Source of the DNA: Pseudomonas wadenswilerensis
GTDB lineage: Bacteria; Pseudomonadota; Gammaproteobacteria; Pseudomonadales; Pseudomonadaceae
Assembly (NCBI RefSeq): GCF_900497695.1
Contig: NZ_UIDD01000006.1
Coordinates: 248,001-312,000 of the forward strand
Direction of reading: 5' to 3'
DNA length: 64,000 nt
Position 1 is the stretch's first letter; every line of letters begins with the position of its first letter. Positions 8,528-17,043 of the stretch are shown one piece after another. A program made the position numbers and the translations under genes. Below the pieces are notes generated by a model, which made no database searches, was not told the DNA's origin, and worked only from the letters and a program-made list of their open reading frames with translations.

Positions 8528-10093
8528 GTGCGTCTCAACATGCCGGTCACCTCGGTCGAACAGACTTTCGGCGAGGATCAGCGGCTTATTTCCGCCACCG
8601 ACATCGCCAGCAACATCACCTACTGCAATGCCGAATTCGCCGCTATGAGCGGATTCAGCCAGGCCGAGTTGATCGGTAGCCCGCACAACCTGGTCCGCCA
8701 CCCGGACATGCCGCCGGCGGTGTTTGCCCTGATGTGGCAGTACCTCAAGGCCGGCCAGAGCTGGATGGGGATCGTCAAGAACCGCTGCAAGAACGGCAAC
8801 TTCTACTGGGTCAGCGCTTATGTCACGCCAATACTCGAAGACGGCCGCCTGGTCGGCTACGAGTCGGTGCGGGTCAAGCCGAGCCGCGAGCAGGTGCGCC
8901 GCGCCGAAGTACTCTATGCGCGGTTGCGTGAAGGCAAGCCGGCGGTCTCGGCCGGGCGCCGTCTGGCCCAGTTGAGCCAGGTGATGAGCCTGCCCCTGGC
9001 TGCCGGCGCGCTGGCAGTGGCGGCCAACCAGGCGCTGCCGGGCTGGCCGGGCCAGGGCATCACCCTTGGCCTGTTCGCGATGATCGGCCTTTGGGCCCAT
9101 AACCGGTTGGGCCGCCAACTCGGGCAGATCGTGGCGTGCTCGAACAACACCTTTGCCGATCAGATCAGCGCCCTGACCTACAGCGATCAACTGGGCCCGG
9201 CGGCGCAGTTGCAGATGATCCTGATCAGCGAGGAAGCGCGGCTCAAAACCGCGCTCACCCGCCTGAGCGACCTGGCCACGCAGATGGCCGAAGCCGCCAG
9301 CGATTCCAGTCGCCTGTCCAGCAGCACCGAAACCGCGTTGCTTGAACAGCGCGCCGAAACCGACATGACCGCCACCGCCATGACGCAAATGGCCGCGTCC
9401 ATCGGCGAGGTGGCCGAGCATGTGCAGCAGACCGCAGTCCAGGCACAGACCGCCAACCAACTGGCCGAGCAGGGCAGCCAGGTCGCCGGCACCAGCCGCG
9501 AGGCCATCCAGTTACTGGCCAATACTGTCAGCCAGATCAACCAGGCGGTCACCCACCTGGCCGGGCAGACCCAGGACATCATGCTCGCCGCTGAAGTGAT
9601 CCGCGCGATTGCCGAACAGACCAACCTGCTGGCACTTAACGCCGCCATTGAAGCGGCCCGCGCCGGCGAGCAGGGTCGTGGCTTTGCCGTGGTCGCCGAT
9701 GAGGTTCGCGCCCTGGCGGCCAAGACCCGGCATTCGACCGTGCAGATCCAGGGTATCATCGAGAACCTGCGCAGCGGCGCCGACGAAGCGGTGAGCATCG
9801 CCAGCCTCGGCATCCACGAGGCCGAGCAGGGCGTGGCCCAGGTGCTGGAGGCGCAGCGCGCCTTGCAGGGCATTCGTGCCGCCGTCGAGCGCATCAGCGA
9901 CATGAGCCAGCAGATGGCTGCCGCCTCGCAAGAACAATCCTCGGTGGCCGAAGAAGTCTCCGAGCAGATCAACAACGTTGCCAGCACGGTGCAGGCCACC
10001 GCGCGCAACGCCAATGCCGCGGCCAGCCGCGGCACCGAGCTGGAAAGCATTTCTTCGGGCCTGCGGGCCCTGGTCGAGCGTTTCAATCGCTAA
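8528..10093 (+). CDS. aer: Aer-type aerotaxis/energy-taxis receptor (PAS-MCP)
   Basis: This 521-residue protein has the same length as known Pseudomonas Aer. An N-terminal PAS domain (about residues 15-115, with [17 protein letters not shown] as in FAD-binding Aer) senses redox state. A hydrophobic hairpin at about 150-200 anchors it in the membrane. The C-terminal signalling domain has the conserved tip [23 protein letters not shown] at 8528 is chosen because GGAG lies 7 bp upstream. The gene is followed 22 bp later by a PAS-GGDEF-EAL gene, as in P. putida where aer-1 (PP_2257) is linked to PP_2258. Confidence 0.92.
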   Translation: MRLNMPVTSVEQTFGEDQRLISATDIASNITYCNAEFAAMSGFSQAELIGSPHNLVRHPDMPPAVFALMWQYLKAGQSWMGIVKNRCKNGNFYWVSAYVTPILEDGRLVGYESVRVKPSREQVRRAEVLYARLREGKPAVSAGRRLAQLSQVMSLPLAAGALAVAANQALPGWPGQGITLGLFAMIGLWAHNRLGRQLGQIVACSNNTFADQISALTYSDQLGPAAQLQMILISEEARLKTALTRLSDLATQMAEAASDSSRLSSSTETALLEQRAETDMTATAMTQMAASIGEVAEHVQQTAVQAQTANQLAEQGSQVAGTSREAIQLLANTVSQINQAVTHLAGQTQDIMLAAEVIRAIAEQTNLLALNAAIEAARAGEQGRGFAVVADEVRALAAKTRHSTVQIQGIIENLRSGADEAVSIASLGIHEAEQGVAQVLEAQRALQGIRAAVERISDMSQQMAAASQEQSSVAEEVSEQINNVASTVQATARNANAAASRGTELESISSGLRALVERFNR

Positions 10094-10115
10094 CCACCAG
10101 GGTGCAGAGGAATTC

Positions 10116-11804
10116 ATGGACGATAACTACCGCGCGGCTGTCGATGCCGCCGCGATCTTTTCCGAAACCGACCTCAGTGGCCGGATCACGTACGTCAACG
10201 AGCAGTTCTGCAGCATCTCCGGCTACAGCCGCGAGGAACTGCTGGGGGCCAATCACCGGATCCTCAACTCCGGCCTGCACGGCCCGGAATTCTTCATTGG
10301 CATGTGGCGCGCGCTGGTCGCCGGACGGGTGTGGAAGGGCGAGATCTGCAACCGGGCCAAGGACGGTTCGTTGTACTGGGTCGACAGCACCATGGTGCCG
10401 TTGATTGATCCGGCCACTGGCAAGGTGCGCAAGTTTGTCTCGATCCGCTTCGACGTCACCGAGAAACGCCAGCTGCTGCACACCCTGCAATGGCGGGTGG
10501 GCCACGATGTGCTCACCGGTCTGCCCAATCGTGCCTATCTGTCCGACCTGCTCAACCAGGCCCTGGAGTTCTCGCGCAACGAGGACATTCCGCTGGCCGT
10601 GTGCATGCTCGATCTGGATGGCTTCAAGGCGGTCAACGACGGTTACGGTCATGCCAGCGGCGATCTGCTGCTGGTCGAAGTGGCCACGCGCCTCAAGGGC
10701 ATCCTGCGCGGTGGTGATGCCGTGGCGCGGTTGTCGGGCGACGAGTTCGTGCTGATTTTGCGCCATGTGCAGAACCCGGCGCATTTGCAGGCGGCGCTCG
10801 ACCGGGTGCTGACCGCGATAGCCGCGCCTTACCAGATCCGCGACCAGGAGATTCGCGTCAGCGCCAGTATCGGCGTGACCCTGTTCCCCCAGGACAACGA
10901 AGACACCGACACCCTGGTGCGTCACGCCGACCAGGCGCTGTACGTGGCCAAGCAGAGCGGGCGCAATCGCTTCCACCTGTTCGACGTGTCGCTGGACCAG
11001 GAGGTCAAGGCTACCCACCAGACCGTGGCGCGTCTGCGCCAGGCCCTGCACAAGGGCGAGCTGTGCCTGCACTACCAACCCAAGGTCAACATGCACAGCG
11101 GCGCGGTCATCGGCTTCGAAGCGTTGCTGCGCTGGCAGCATCCAAGCAAGGGGTTGGTCATGCCCGGCGATTTTCTGCCGCAGGTCGAGCAGACCGACCT
11201 GATCGTCGAGATCGGCGAATGGGTCATCGATCAGGCCATGAGCCAGATGCAGCGTTGGCAGGCGCTGGGTCACCAGTGGCCGGTCAGCGTCAATATCGCC
11301 GCCCGCCATGTGCAGCGTGATGACTTTGTCGAACGCCTGAAACTGTTGCTGGGCCGTCATCCGGATGTAGCCCCGGCCATGCTCGACCTGGAAATCGTCG
11401 AGTCGGTCGCCATTGAAAACATCCAGCGCGTCAGCCAGTGCCTGGAGGCCTGCCAGCGCCTGGGCGTGCAGTTCTCCCTGGATGATTTCGGCACCGGCTA
11501 TTCGTCGCTCAGCTACCTCAAGCGCCTGCCGACGCGGACCATCAAGATCGACAAATCCTTCGTCCGCGACATCCTCCACGACCAGGACGACCTGGCCCTG
11601 ACCCGCGCCGTGATCGGCCTGGCCCGGGCCTTTGGCCGCCAGGTGATCGCCGAGGGCCTGGAGACGGTCGAGCATGGACAATTGCTCATGGGCCTGGGTT
11701 GCGACGTCGCCCAGGGCTACTGCATCGCCCGGCCGATGCCGGCTGAGCAGGTGATCGACTGGGTTGCCGATTACCAGCAACCCCTGCAGTGGCAAATCCA
11801 GTAG
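10116..11804 (+). CDS. PAS-GGDEF-EAL c-di-GMP enzyme linked to Aer (PP_2258-like)
   Basis: This is a 562-residue cytosolic protein with PAS at about 5-120, GGDEF at about 125-285 and EAL at about 300-550. The GGDEF signature reads SGDEF (RLSGDEFVLIL), so its first Gly is replaced. The EAL half looks intact, with FEALLRW, DDFGTGYSSLSYL, KIDKSF and AEGLETVE. It probably makes and/or degrades c-di-GMP in response to the PAS signal. The P. putida counterpart beside aer-1 is reported to have both activities and to affect motility. ATG at 10116 has AGAGG 5 bp upstream; gap to aer is 22 bp, so they are likely co-transcribed. Confidence 0.92.
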   Translation: MDDNYRAAVDAAAIFSETDLSGRITYVNEQFCSISGYSREELLGANHRILNSGLHGPEFFIGMWRALVAGRVWKGEICNRAKDGSLYWVDSTMVPLIDPATGKVRKFVSIRFDVTEKRQLLHTLQWRVGHDVLTGLPNRAYLSDLLNQALEFSRNEDIPLAVCMLDLDGFKAVNDGYGHASGDLLLVEVATRLKGILRGGDAVARLSGDEFVLILRHVQNPAHLQAALDRVLTAIAAPYQIRDQEIRVSASIGVTLFPQDNEDTDTLVRHADQALYVAKQSGRNRFHLFDVSLDQEVKATHQTVARLRQALHKGELCLHYQPKVNMHSGAVIGFEALLRWQHPSKGLVMPGDFLPQVEQTDLIVEIGEWVIDQAMSQMQRWQALGHQWPVSVNIAARHVQRDDFVERLKLLLGRHPDVAPAMLDLEIVESVAIENIQRVSQCLEACQRLGVQFSLDDFGTGYSSLSYLKRLPTRTIKIDKSFVRDILHDQDDLALTRAVIGLARAFGRQVIAEGLETVEHGQLLMGLGCDVAQGYCIARPMPAEQVIDWVADYQQPLQWQIQ

Positions 11805-11842
11805 GGGCGGGCCTGGAATCCTCTCCTACCAGCGCTGGTCCT

Positions 11843-11905
11843 CTGTGGGAGCTGGCTTGCCAGCGATCGAGCGCGCAGCGGTCGCACGCCAGGCGACGCC
11901 GGGCT
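11843..11905. repeat. Extended REP unit, left copy
   Basis: A REP core (TGTGGGAGCTGGCTTGCCAGCGAT) continues into a 40-bp tail, GATCGAGCGCGCAGCGGTCG then AGGCGACGC. The tail is repeated almost exactly at 12445-12486 in the same orientation. The two copies bracket the small membrane gene at 11908-12306. Confidence 0.8.
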
Positions 11906-11907
11906 CA

Positions 11908-12306
11908 CTAGTACCTCCCCAACTGTACCAAGCCGGCGCCGATCATCAGCCAGATGCCGCCTACAAGCGTCAACCAGCAAGACACCTTCATTCGGCGCTG
12001 CAGGTAGGTAGGAAGCTCGTGAATTTCTTCCACTTCAAGGACCCTCCTGCCAATGCCGGTGCTCGGCCAAGCTAGCGCGCCACTGATAGATGCAACCACC
12101 AGGGTGCGTGACATAACGCCCCTGCGTCCCCATAGCTGAATTTGTTGCTCCAGCCCGCGATTGTTCTGCAGCGCTGTACACATAACCTCGAAATGTCGTG
12201 AGCAGGCGATATGCACGTCGATGGCAACGCCGGATAACGCGATAACGAAAGGCGCCAGGCCGAATCCGATCTGGGCGTTCAGGGGCCAGGTATTGATATC
12301 TATCAT
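11908..12306 (-). CDS. Hypothetical small membrane protein
   Basis: This open frame encodes 132 residues with two clear hydrophobic stretches: APFVIALSGVAIDVHIA near residue 18 and LTLVGGIWLMIGAGLVQL near the C-terminus. The middle is charged and helical. It has ATG and stop within an otherwise non-coding 800-bp gap, and its base composition is lower in GC than its neighbours. The two extended REP units on either side are direct repeats. I recognise no family; it could be a real orphan gene or a relic. Confidence 0.55.
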   Translation of the reverse strand: MIDINTWPLNAQIGFGLAPFVIALSGVAIDVHIACSRHFEVMCTALQNNRGLEQQIQLWGRRGVMSRTLVVASISGALAWPSTGIGRRVLEVEEIHELPTYLQRRMKVSCWLTLVGGIWLMIGAGLVQLGRY

Positions 12307-12423
12307 CGCTGTGCCTCATAGATGCATTCAGGCAAAGAGGCCCGGAACCTAGCACCGACAATCTCGACCTGGCGCACCGCTGGGCGGAATCGGAAACATC
12401 CCACAAATATCTATGCGCTGCCC

Positions 12424-12486
12424 CTGTGGGAGCGGGCCTTGCCCCGCGATCGAGCGCGCAGCGGTCGCAATCCAGGCGACGCTGGG
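12424..12486. repeat. Extended REP unit, right copy
   Basis: The copy has REP core TGTGGGAGCGGGCCTTGCC followed by the same tail as at 11867-11905 (GATCGAGCGCGCAGCGGTCG ... AGGCGACGC), with only a few mismatches. It lies about 115 bp upstream of kdpF. Confidence 0.8.
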
Positions 12487-12600
12487 TTGCGTTATTTACG
12501 CATTCTTTATGCCCGGCCCAGGCTCTCGATCTCGCCCCTTTACAGCCCCTCTACCGACAATGACCGTCAGCGGCACGTGCCGTAAGGACGGAGAGTTTTC

Positions 12601-12690
12601 ATGAGCATTCTGGACGGGGTGTCACTGCTGTTGGCAGTGGCCTTGATGATCTACCTGCTGGTCGCGCTGCTGCGCGCCGATCGGGGTTAG
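12601..12690 (+). CDS. kdpF: KdpF small subunit of K+-transporting P-type ATPase
   Basis: This is a 29-residue single-span membrane peptide ([20 protein letters not shown]...). It is too short for most ORF finders but sits exactly where kdpF belongs, 8 bp before kdpA. GGACGGAGAG lies just upstream as ribosome site. KdpF stabilises the KdpABC complex in the inner membrane. It is the first gene of the operon, so the kdp promoter should lie in the preceding AT-richer stretch (about 12490-12590). Confidence 0.9.
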   Translation: MSILDGVSLLLAVALMIYLLVALLRADRG

Positions 12691-12698
12691 GAGCGACC

Positions 12699-14393
12699 AT
12701 GCACAGTTACGATTACGCGTTGCTGCTGGCGTTCTTTGCGCTGGTACTGCTCCCGGCACCCTTGCTCGGGCGTTTCTTTTTCAAGGTAATGGAGGGCCAG
12801 CGCACCTGGCTGTCGCCGCTGCTCGGGCCGGTCGAGCGTGGCTGCTACCGGCTGGCCGGGGTCGACGCCAGCAAGGAACAGAGCTGGCAGCAGTACACCC
12901 TGGCCTTGCTGGCCTTCAACCTCGCCGGTTTCGTGCTGGTGTTCGCCGTGCTGCTGTTGCAGGGCTACCTGCCGCTCAACCCGCAGCAGCTGGCGGGGCA
13001 GGAGTGGTCGCTGGCGTTCAACACCGCGGTGAGCTTTGTCACCAACACCAACTGGCAGTCCTATAGCGGCGAAGCCTCGGTCAGCTACCTGAGCCAGATG
13101 CTCGGCCTGACCGTGCAGAACTTCGTCAGCGCCGCCACCGGCCTCGCCGTACTGGTTGCCTTGTGCCGCGGCATCGCCCGCCGTTCGGCCAGGACCCTGG
13201 GAAATTTCTGGGTCGACATGACCCGTGCCACCCTCTACGGCCTGCTACCGCTGTGCCTGCTGCTGGCCTTGTTGCTGGTATGGCAGGGTGTACCGCAAAC
13301 CTTCGCCGATTACGTGCATGCCCTGACCCTGCAAGGCGCCGACCAGACCATCCCGCTCGGCCCGGCCGCCAGCCAGATCGCGATCAAGCAATTGGGCACC
13401 AACGGCGGTGGCTTTTTCGGTGTCAACTCGGCGCACCCGTTCGAGAACCCGACGGCCTGGAGCAACCTGTTCGAGGTGGCCTCGATCATCCTCATTCCGG
13501 TGTCCCTGGTGTTTACCTTCGGCCATTACGTCAAGGACATGCGCCAGAGCCGGGCAATCATCGCCGGCATGCTCGCGCTGTTCTTGATCGGCGGCGGCAC
13601 CGCGCTGTGGAGCGAGCACCAGGCCAACCCGACGCTGAACAGCCCGCTGGTTGAGCAGACCGCGCCGCTGGAAGGCAAGGAAAGCCGCTTTGGCACCACC
13701 GCCAGCGTGCTCTGGACGGTGACCACCACCGCCGCCTCCAACGGCTCGGTGAACAACATGCACGACAGCCTCAACCCGCTCAGCGGTATGGTCGCGCTGG
13801 TCAACATGATGGTTGGCGAGGTGATTTTCGGCGGCGTCGGTGCCGGGCTCTACGGCATGCTGCTGAACGTGCTGATCGCGGTGTTCCTCGCCGGTCTGAT
13901 GATCGGCCGCACCCCGGAATACCTGGGCAAGAAACTGCAGGCGCGGGAAGTGCAGTTGCTGGTGGCCACCTTGCTGGTGATGCCGGTCGGCGTGCTGGTG
14001 CTCGGCGCCCTGGCGGCCAGCCTGCCAGGCCCGGCAGCAGCGATCAGCAACCCCGGTGCCCATGGCTTCAGCCAGCTGCTGTACGCCTACACCTCGGCCA
14101 GCGCCAACAACGGTTCGGCCTTCGCCGGCCTCGGTGCCAACACCACCTTCCACAACGTGATGATCGGCCTGGGCATGCTGATCGGCCGCTTCGGCTACAT
14201 CCTGCCGGTGCTGGCCCTGGCCGGTAGCCTGGCGCTGAAAAAATCCGCACCGGTGGGGCAGAACAGCTTCCCGACCCACGGCCCGCTGTTCGTCACCTTG
14301 CTGGTGGTGACCATCCTGCTGGTCGGTGGCCTGACCTTCCTGCCGGCCCTGGCCCTGGGGCCGGTGACCGAATACCTGAGCCTGGGCTTGTGA
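12699..14393 (+). CDS. kdpA: Potassium-transporting ATPase subunit KdpA
   Basis: This 564-residue channel-like subunit has about ten membrane helices and binds and translocates K+. The four selectivity-filter-like loops are recognisable, including [29 protein letters not shown] and [11 protein letters not shown]. Length matches the family. It lies between kdpF and kdpB with gaps of 8 and 10 bp, in one operon. The complex scavenges K+ at high affinity when external K+ is scarce. Confidence 0.97.
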   Translation: MHSYDYALLLAFFALVLLPAPLLGRFFFKVMEGQRTWLSPLLGPVERGCYRLAGVDASKEQSWQQYTLALLAFNLAGFVLVFAVLLLQGYLPLNPQQLAGQEWSLAFNTAVSFVTNTNWQSYSGEASVSYLSQMLGLTVQNFVSAATGLAVLVALCRGIARRSARTLGNFWVDMTRATLYGLLPLCLLLALLLVWQGVPQTFADYVHALTLQGADQTIPLGPAASQIAIKQLGTNGGGFFGVNSAHPFENPTAWSNLFEVASIILIPVSLVFTFGHYVKDMRQSRAIIAGMLALFLIGGGTALWSEHQANPTLNSPLVEQTAPLEGKESRFGTTASVLWTVTTTAASNGSVNNMHDSLNPLSGMVALVNMMVGEVIFGGVGAGLYGMLLNVLIAVFLAGLMIGRTPEYLGKKLQAREVQLLVATLLVMPVGVLVLGALAASLPGPAAAISNPGAHGFSQLLYAYTSASANNGSAFAGLGANTTFHNVMIGLGMLIGRFGYILPVLALAGSLALKKSAPVGQNSFPTHGPLFVTLLVVTILLVGGLTFLPALALGPVTEYLSLGL

Positions 14394-14403
14394 GGAACAA
14401 CTG

Positions 14404-16458
14404 ATGAACATGCCGATTCCTGAAGTAAAGGCGCAGGCCCCCGAGGCTGCGCGCACCACCTTTGCCGCCCTGTGGCGCCCGGCGCTGGTGCAGGCCTTCG
14501 TCAAGCTCGACCCGCGTCAGCTCAAGCGCTCGCCGGTGATGCTGGTGGTGGAACTGACCGCGATTTTCACCACCTTGCTGTGTTTGCTGCCCGATAGCCG
14601 CGTGCCGACCGGCGTAGCGGTGCAGATCGCCCTGTGGCTGTGGTTCACCGTACTGTTTGCCAACTTCGCCGAAGCCCTCGCCGAGGGCCGTGGCAAGGCC
14701 CGCGCCGACAGCCTCAAGGCCGGCAGCCAGGGCCTCAGTGCCCGTCGCCGTACGGCCTCGGGCAGCTTCGAGATTGTCCCGGCCACCAGCCTGCGCAAGG
14801 GCGATGTGGTCAAGGTCTCGGCCGGGGAGATGATCCCTGGTGACGGCGAGGTGCTCGAAGGCATCGCCGCGGTCAACGAGGCGGCGATTACCGGTGAATC
14901 CGCGCCGGTGATCCGCGAGTCCGGCGGTGATCGTTCGGCGGTCACCGGCAACACCCGGCTGGTGTCCGACTGGCTGCTGATCAGCATCACCAGCAACCCC
15001 GGCGAGTCGACCCTGGACCGCATGATCGCCCTGGTCGAAGGCGCCAAACGGCAGAAAACACCCAACGAGATCGCCCTGGACATCCTGCTGATCGGCTTGA
15101 CCCTGATCTTCCTGGTGGTCGTGGTGACCCTGCAGCCGTTCGCCCATTTTGCCGGTGGCAGCATCCCGCTGGTGTTCCTCGTGGCGCTGCTGGTCACGCT
15201 GATTCCGACCACCATCGGCGGCCTCCTGTCGGCCATCGGTATTGCCGGCATGGACCGCCTGGTACGCCTTAACGTGATTGCCCGTTCCGGCCGTGCGGTA
15301 GAAGCCGCAGGCGATGTGCATGTGCTGATGCTCGACAAGACCGGCACCATCACCTTCGGCAACCGCCGCTGCAGCGCCCTGCATGCGGCACCGGGCGTCA
15401 CTGCGCGGGAGCTGGGCGAGGGCGCCTTGCTGGCGTCGCTGGCCGACGATACCGCCGAAGGCAAGTCGATCGTTGAATACCTGCGCCAGTTGCATGACTT
15501 CAACGAACCGGCGGCCGACCAGTTCACACCGGTAGCCTTCAGCGCCGAAACCCGGCTGTCCGGCATCGACTATCAGCAGCGTCGCTACCGCAAGGGCGCG
15601 GTGGATTCGGTGCTGGCTTTCGTCGCCATGCAGCGCCTGGAAATGCCAGTGCCGCTGGCCCGGGAAGTGGACAAGATCGCCCAGAGCGGCGGCACGCCGT
15701 TACTGGTGTGCGTCGACAAGCGCCTGCTGGGGGTTATCCACCTCAAGGACGTGGTCAAGCCGGGCATCCGCGAGCGCTTTGCCGAGCTGCGCAAGCTGGG
15801 CATCCGCACGGTGATGGTCACCGGTGACAACCCACTGACTGCCGCCGCCATTGCCGCTGAAGCCGGGGTCGACGACGTGCTCGCCGAAGCCACCCCGGAG
15901 AAGAAGCTGGCGCGCATTCGCCAGGAGCAGAATGACGGCCGGTTGGTAGCCATGTGCGGCGATGGTGCCAACGACGCCCCGGCGCTGGCCCAGGCCGATG
16001 TCGGCATGGCCATGAACGACGGTACCCAGGCAGCCCGCGAGGCGGCCAACATGGTCGACCTGGACAGCGACCCGACCAAGCTGCTGGATGTGGTCCAGGT
16101 CGGCAAGGAGCTGCTGGTAACCCGTGGCGCGCTGACCACCTTCTCGATTGCCAACGACGTGGCCAAGTATTTTGCCATCCTCCCGGCGCTGTTCGCGGCG
16201 ATCTACCCGCAACTGGGCGTGCTCAACCTGATGCACCTGAGCAGCCCGCAAAGCGCGATCCTTTCGGCGATCGTCTTCAACGCCCTGATCATCGTCGTGC
16301 TGATCCCGCTGGCCCTGCGCGGAGTACGGGTGCAGGCCGCCAGCGCCGCCCACCTGCTGCGCCGCAACCTGCTGATTTACGGCCTGGGCGGGCTGATCGT
16401 GCCGTTCGCCGGGATCAAGCTGATCGACCTGTTGCTCACCGCCCTGAAGCTGGTCTGA
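14404..16458 (+). CDS. kdpB: Potassium-transporting ATPase ATP-binding subunit KdpB
   Basis: This 684-residue P-type ATPase subunit energises K+ uptake through KdpA. The actuator motif TGES ([11 protein letters not shown]), the phosphorylation site DKTGT (about residue 311), the nucleotide domain, and the hinge [14 protein letters not shown] ... [10 protein letters not shown] are all intact. Length is normal. It is transcribed with kdpA upstream and kdpC downstream. Confidence 0.97.
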   Translation: MNMPIPEVKAQAPEAARTTFAALWRPALVQAFVKLDPRQLKRSPVMLVVELTAIFTTLLCLLPDSRVPTGVAVQIALWLWFTVLFANFAEALAEGRGKARADSLKAGSQGLSARRRTASGSFEIVPATSLRKGDVVKVSAGEMIPGDGEVLEGIAAVNEAAITGESAPVIRESGGDRSAVTGNTRLVSDWLLISITSNPGESTLDRMIALVEGAKRQKTPNEIALDILLIGLTLIFLVVVVTLQPFAHFAGGSIPLVFLVALLVTLIPTTIGGLLSAIGIAGMDRLVRLNVIARSGRAVEAAGDVHVLMLDKTGTITFGNRRCSALHAAPGVTARELGEGALLASLADDTAEGKSIVEYLRQLHDFNEPAADQFTPVAFSAETRLSGIDYQQRRYRKGAVDSVLAFVAMQRLEMPVPLAREVDKIAQSGGTPLLVCVDKRLLGVIHLKDVVKPGIRERFAELRKLGIRTVMVTGDNPLTAAAIAAEAGVDDVLAEATPEKKLARIRQEQNDGRLVAMCGDGANDAPALAQADVGMAMNDGTQAAREAANMVDLDSDPTKLLDVVQVGKELLVTRGALTTFSIANDVAKYFAILPALFAAIYPQLGVLNLMHLSSPQSAILSAIVFNALIIVVLIPLALRGVRVQAASAAHLLRRNLLIYGLGGLIVPFAGIKLIDLLLTALKLV

Positions 16459-16473
16459 ACCAAGGAGATGACC

Positions 16474-17034
16474 ATGACTACCCATATCCGTCCGGCCCTG
16501 AGCCTGATCCTGTTGATGACCCTGATCACCGGCGCGGTGTACCCGCTGGTGGTCACCGGCATCGCCCAAGTGGCCTTCCCCGAGCAGGCCAATGGCAGCC
16601 TGCTGCGCGACGACCAGGGCCAGGTGCGTGGCTCGCAGTTGATCGCGCAACGCTTCGAGGGCGAGGGCTGGTTTCAGTCGCGGCCTTCGGCGGGCGACTA
16701 CGCCACGGTATCGAGCAGCGCCAGCAACCTGGCGCCGAGCAACCCGGCGCTGGTCGAGCGGGTCACCAACAGCGCTGCGCAGTTGTACATCGAAGCACAA
16801 GGGCCGGTGCCGCTGGCCTTGCTGACCACCTCCGGCAGCGGCCTTGACCCGCACCTGTCGCCAGCCGCGGTGGCCTACCAGCTGCCGCGGGTGGCAGCGG
16901 CGCGCCAGGTTGCGCCCGAGGCCTTGCAAGTACTGGTCGAGCAGTCCACCCTGCACCCCTTGATCGGCCCGCCGGTGGTCAATGTATTGGCCCTGAACAG
17001 CGCCCTTGAGCGGCTGTCGCCGGCGTCGAAATAA
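16474..17034 (+). CDS. kdpC: Potassium-transporting ATPase subunit KdpC
   Basis: This 186-residue protein has a single N-terminal membrane helix ([21 protein letters not shown]) and a periplasmic domain with [10 protein letters not shown] and [14 protein letters not shown]-type sequence typical of KdpC. It helps assemble KdpB with KdpA. Two in-frame ATGs are two codons apart; I choose the second because AAGGAG abuts the first with no spacing. The gap to kdpD is 9 bp. Confidence 0.95.
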   Translation: MTTHIRPALSLILLMTLITGAVYPLVVTGIAQVAFPEQANGSLLRDDQGQVRGSQLIAQRFEGEGWFQSRPSAGDYATVSSSASNLAPSNPALVERVTNSAAQLYIEAQGPVPLALLTTSGSGLDPHLSPAAVAYQLPRVAAARQVAPEALQVLVEQSTLHPLIGPPVVNVLALNSALERLSPASK

Positions 17035-17043
17035 GGACAGGCA

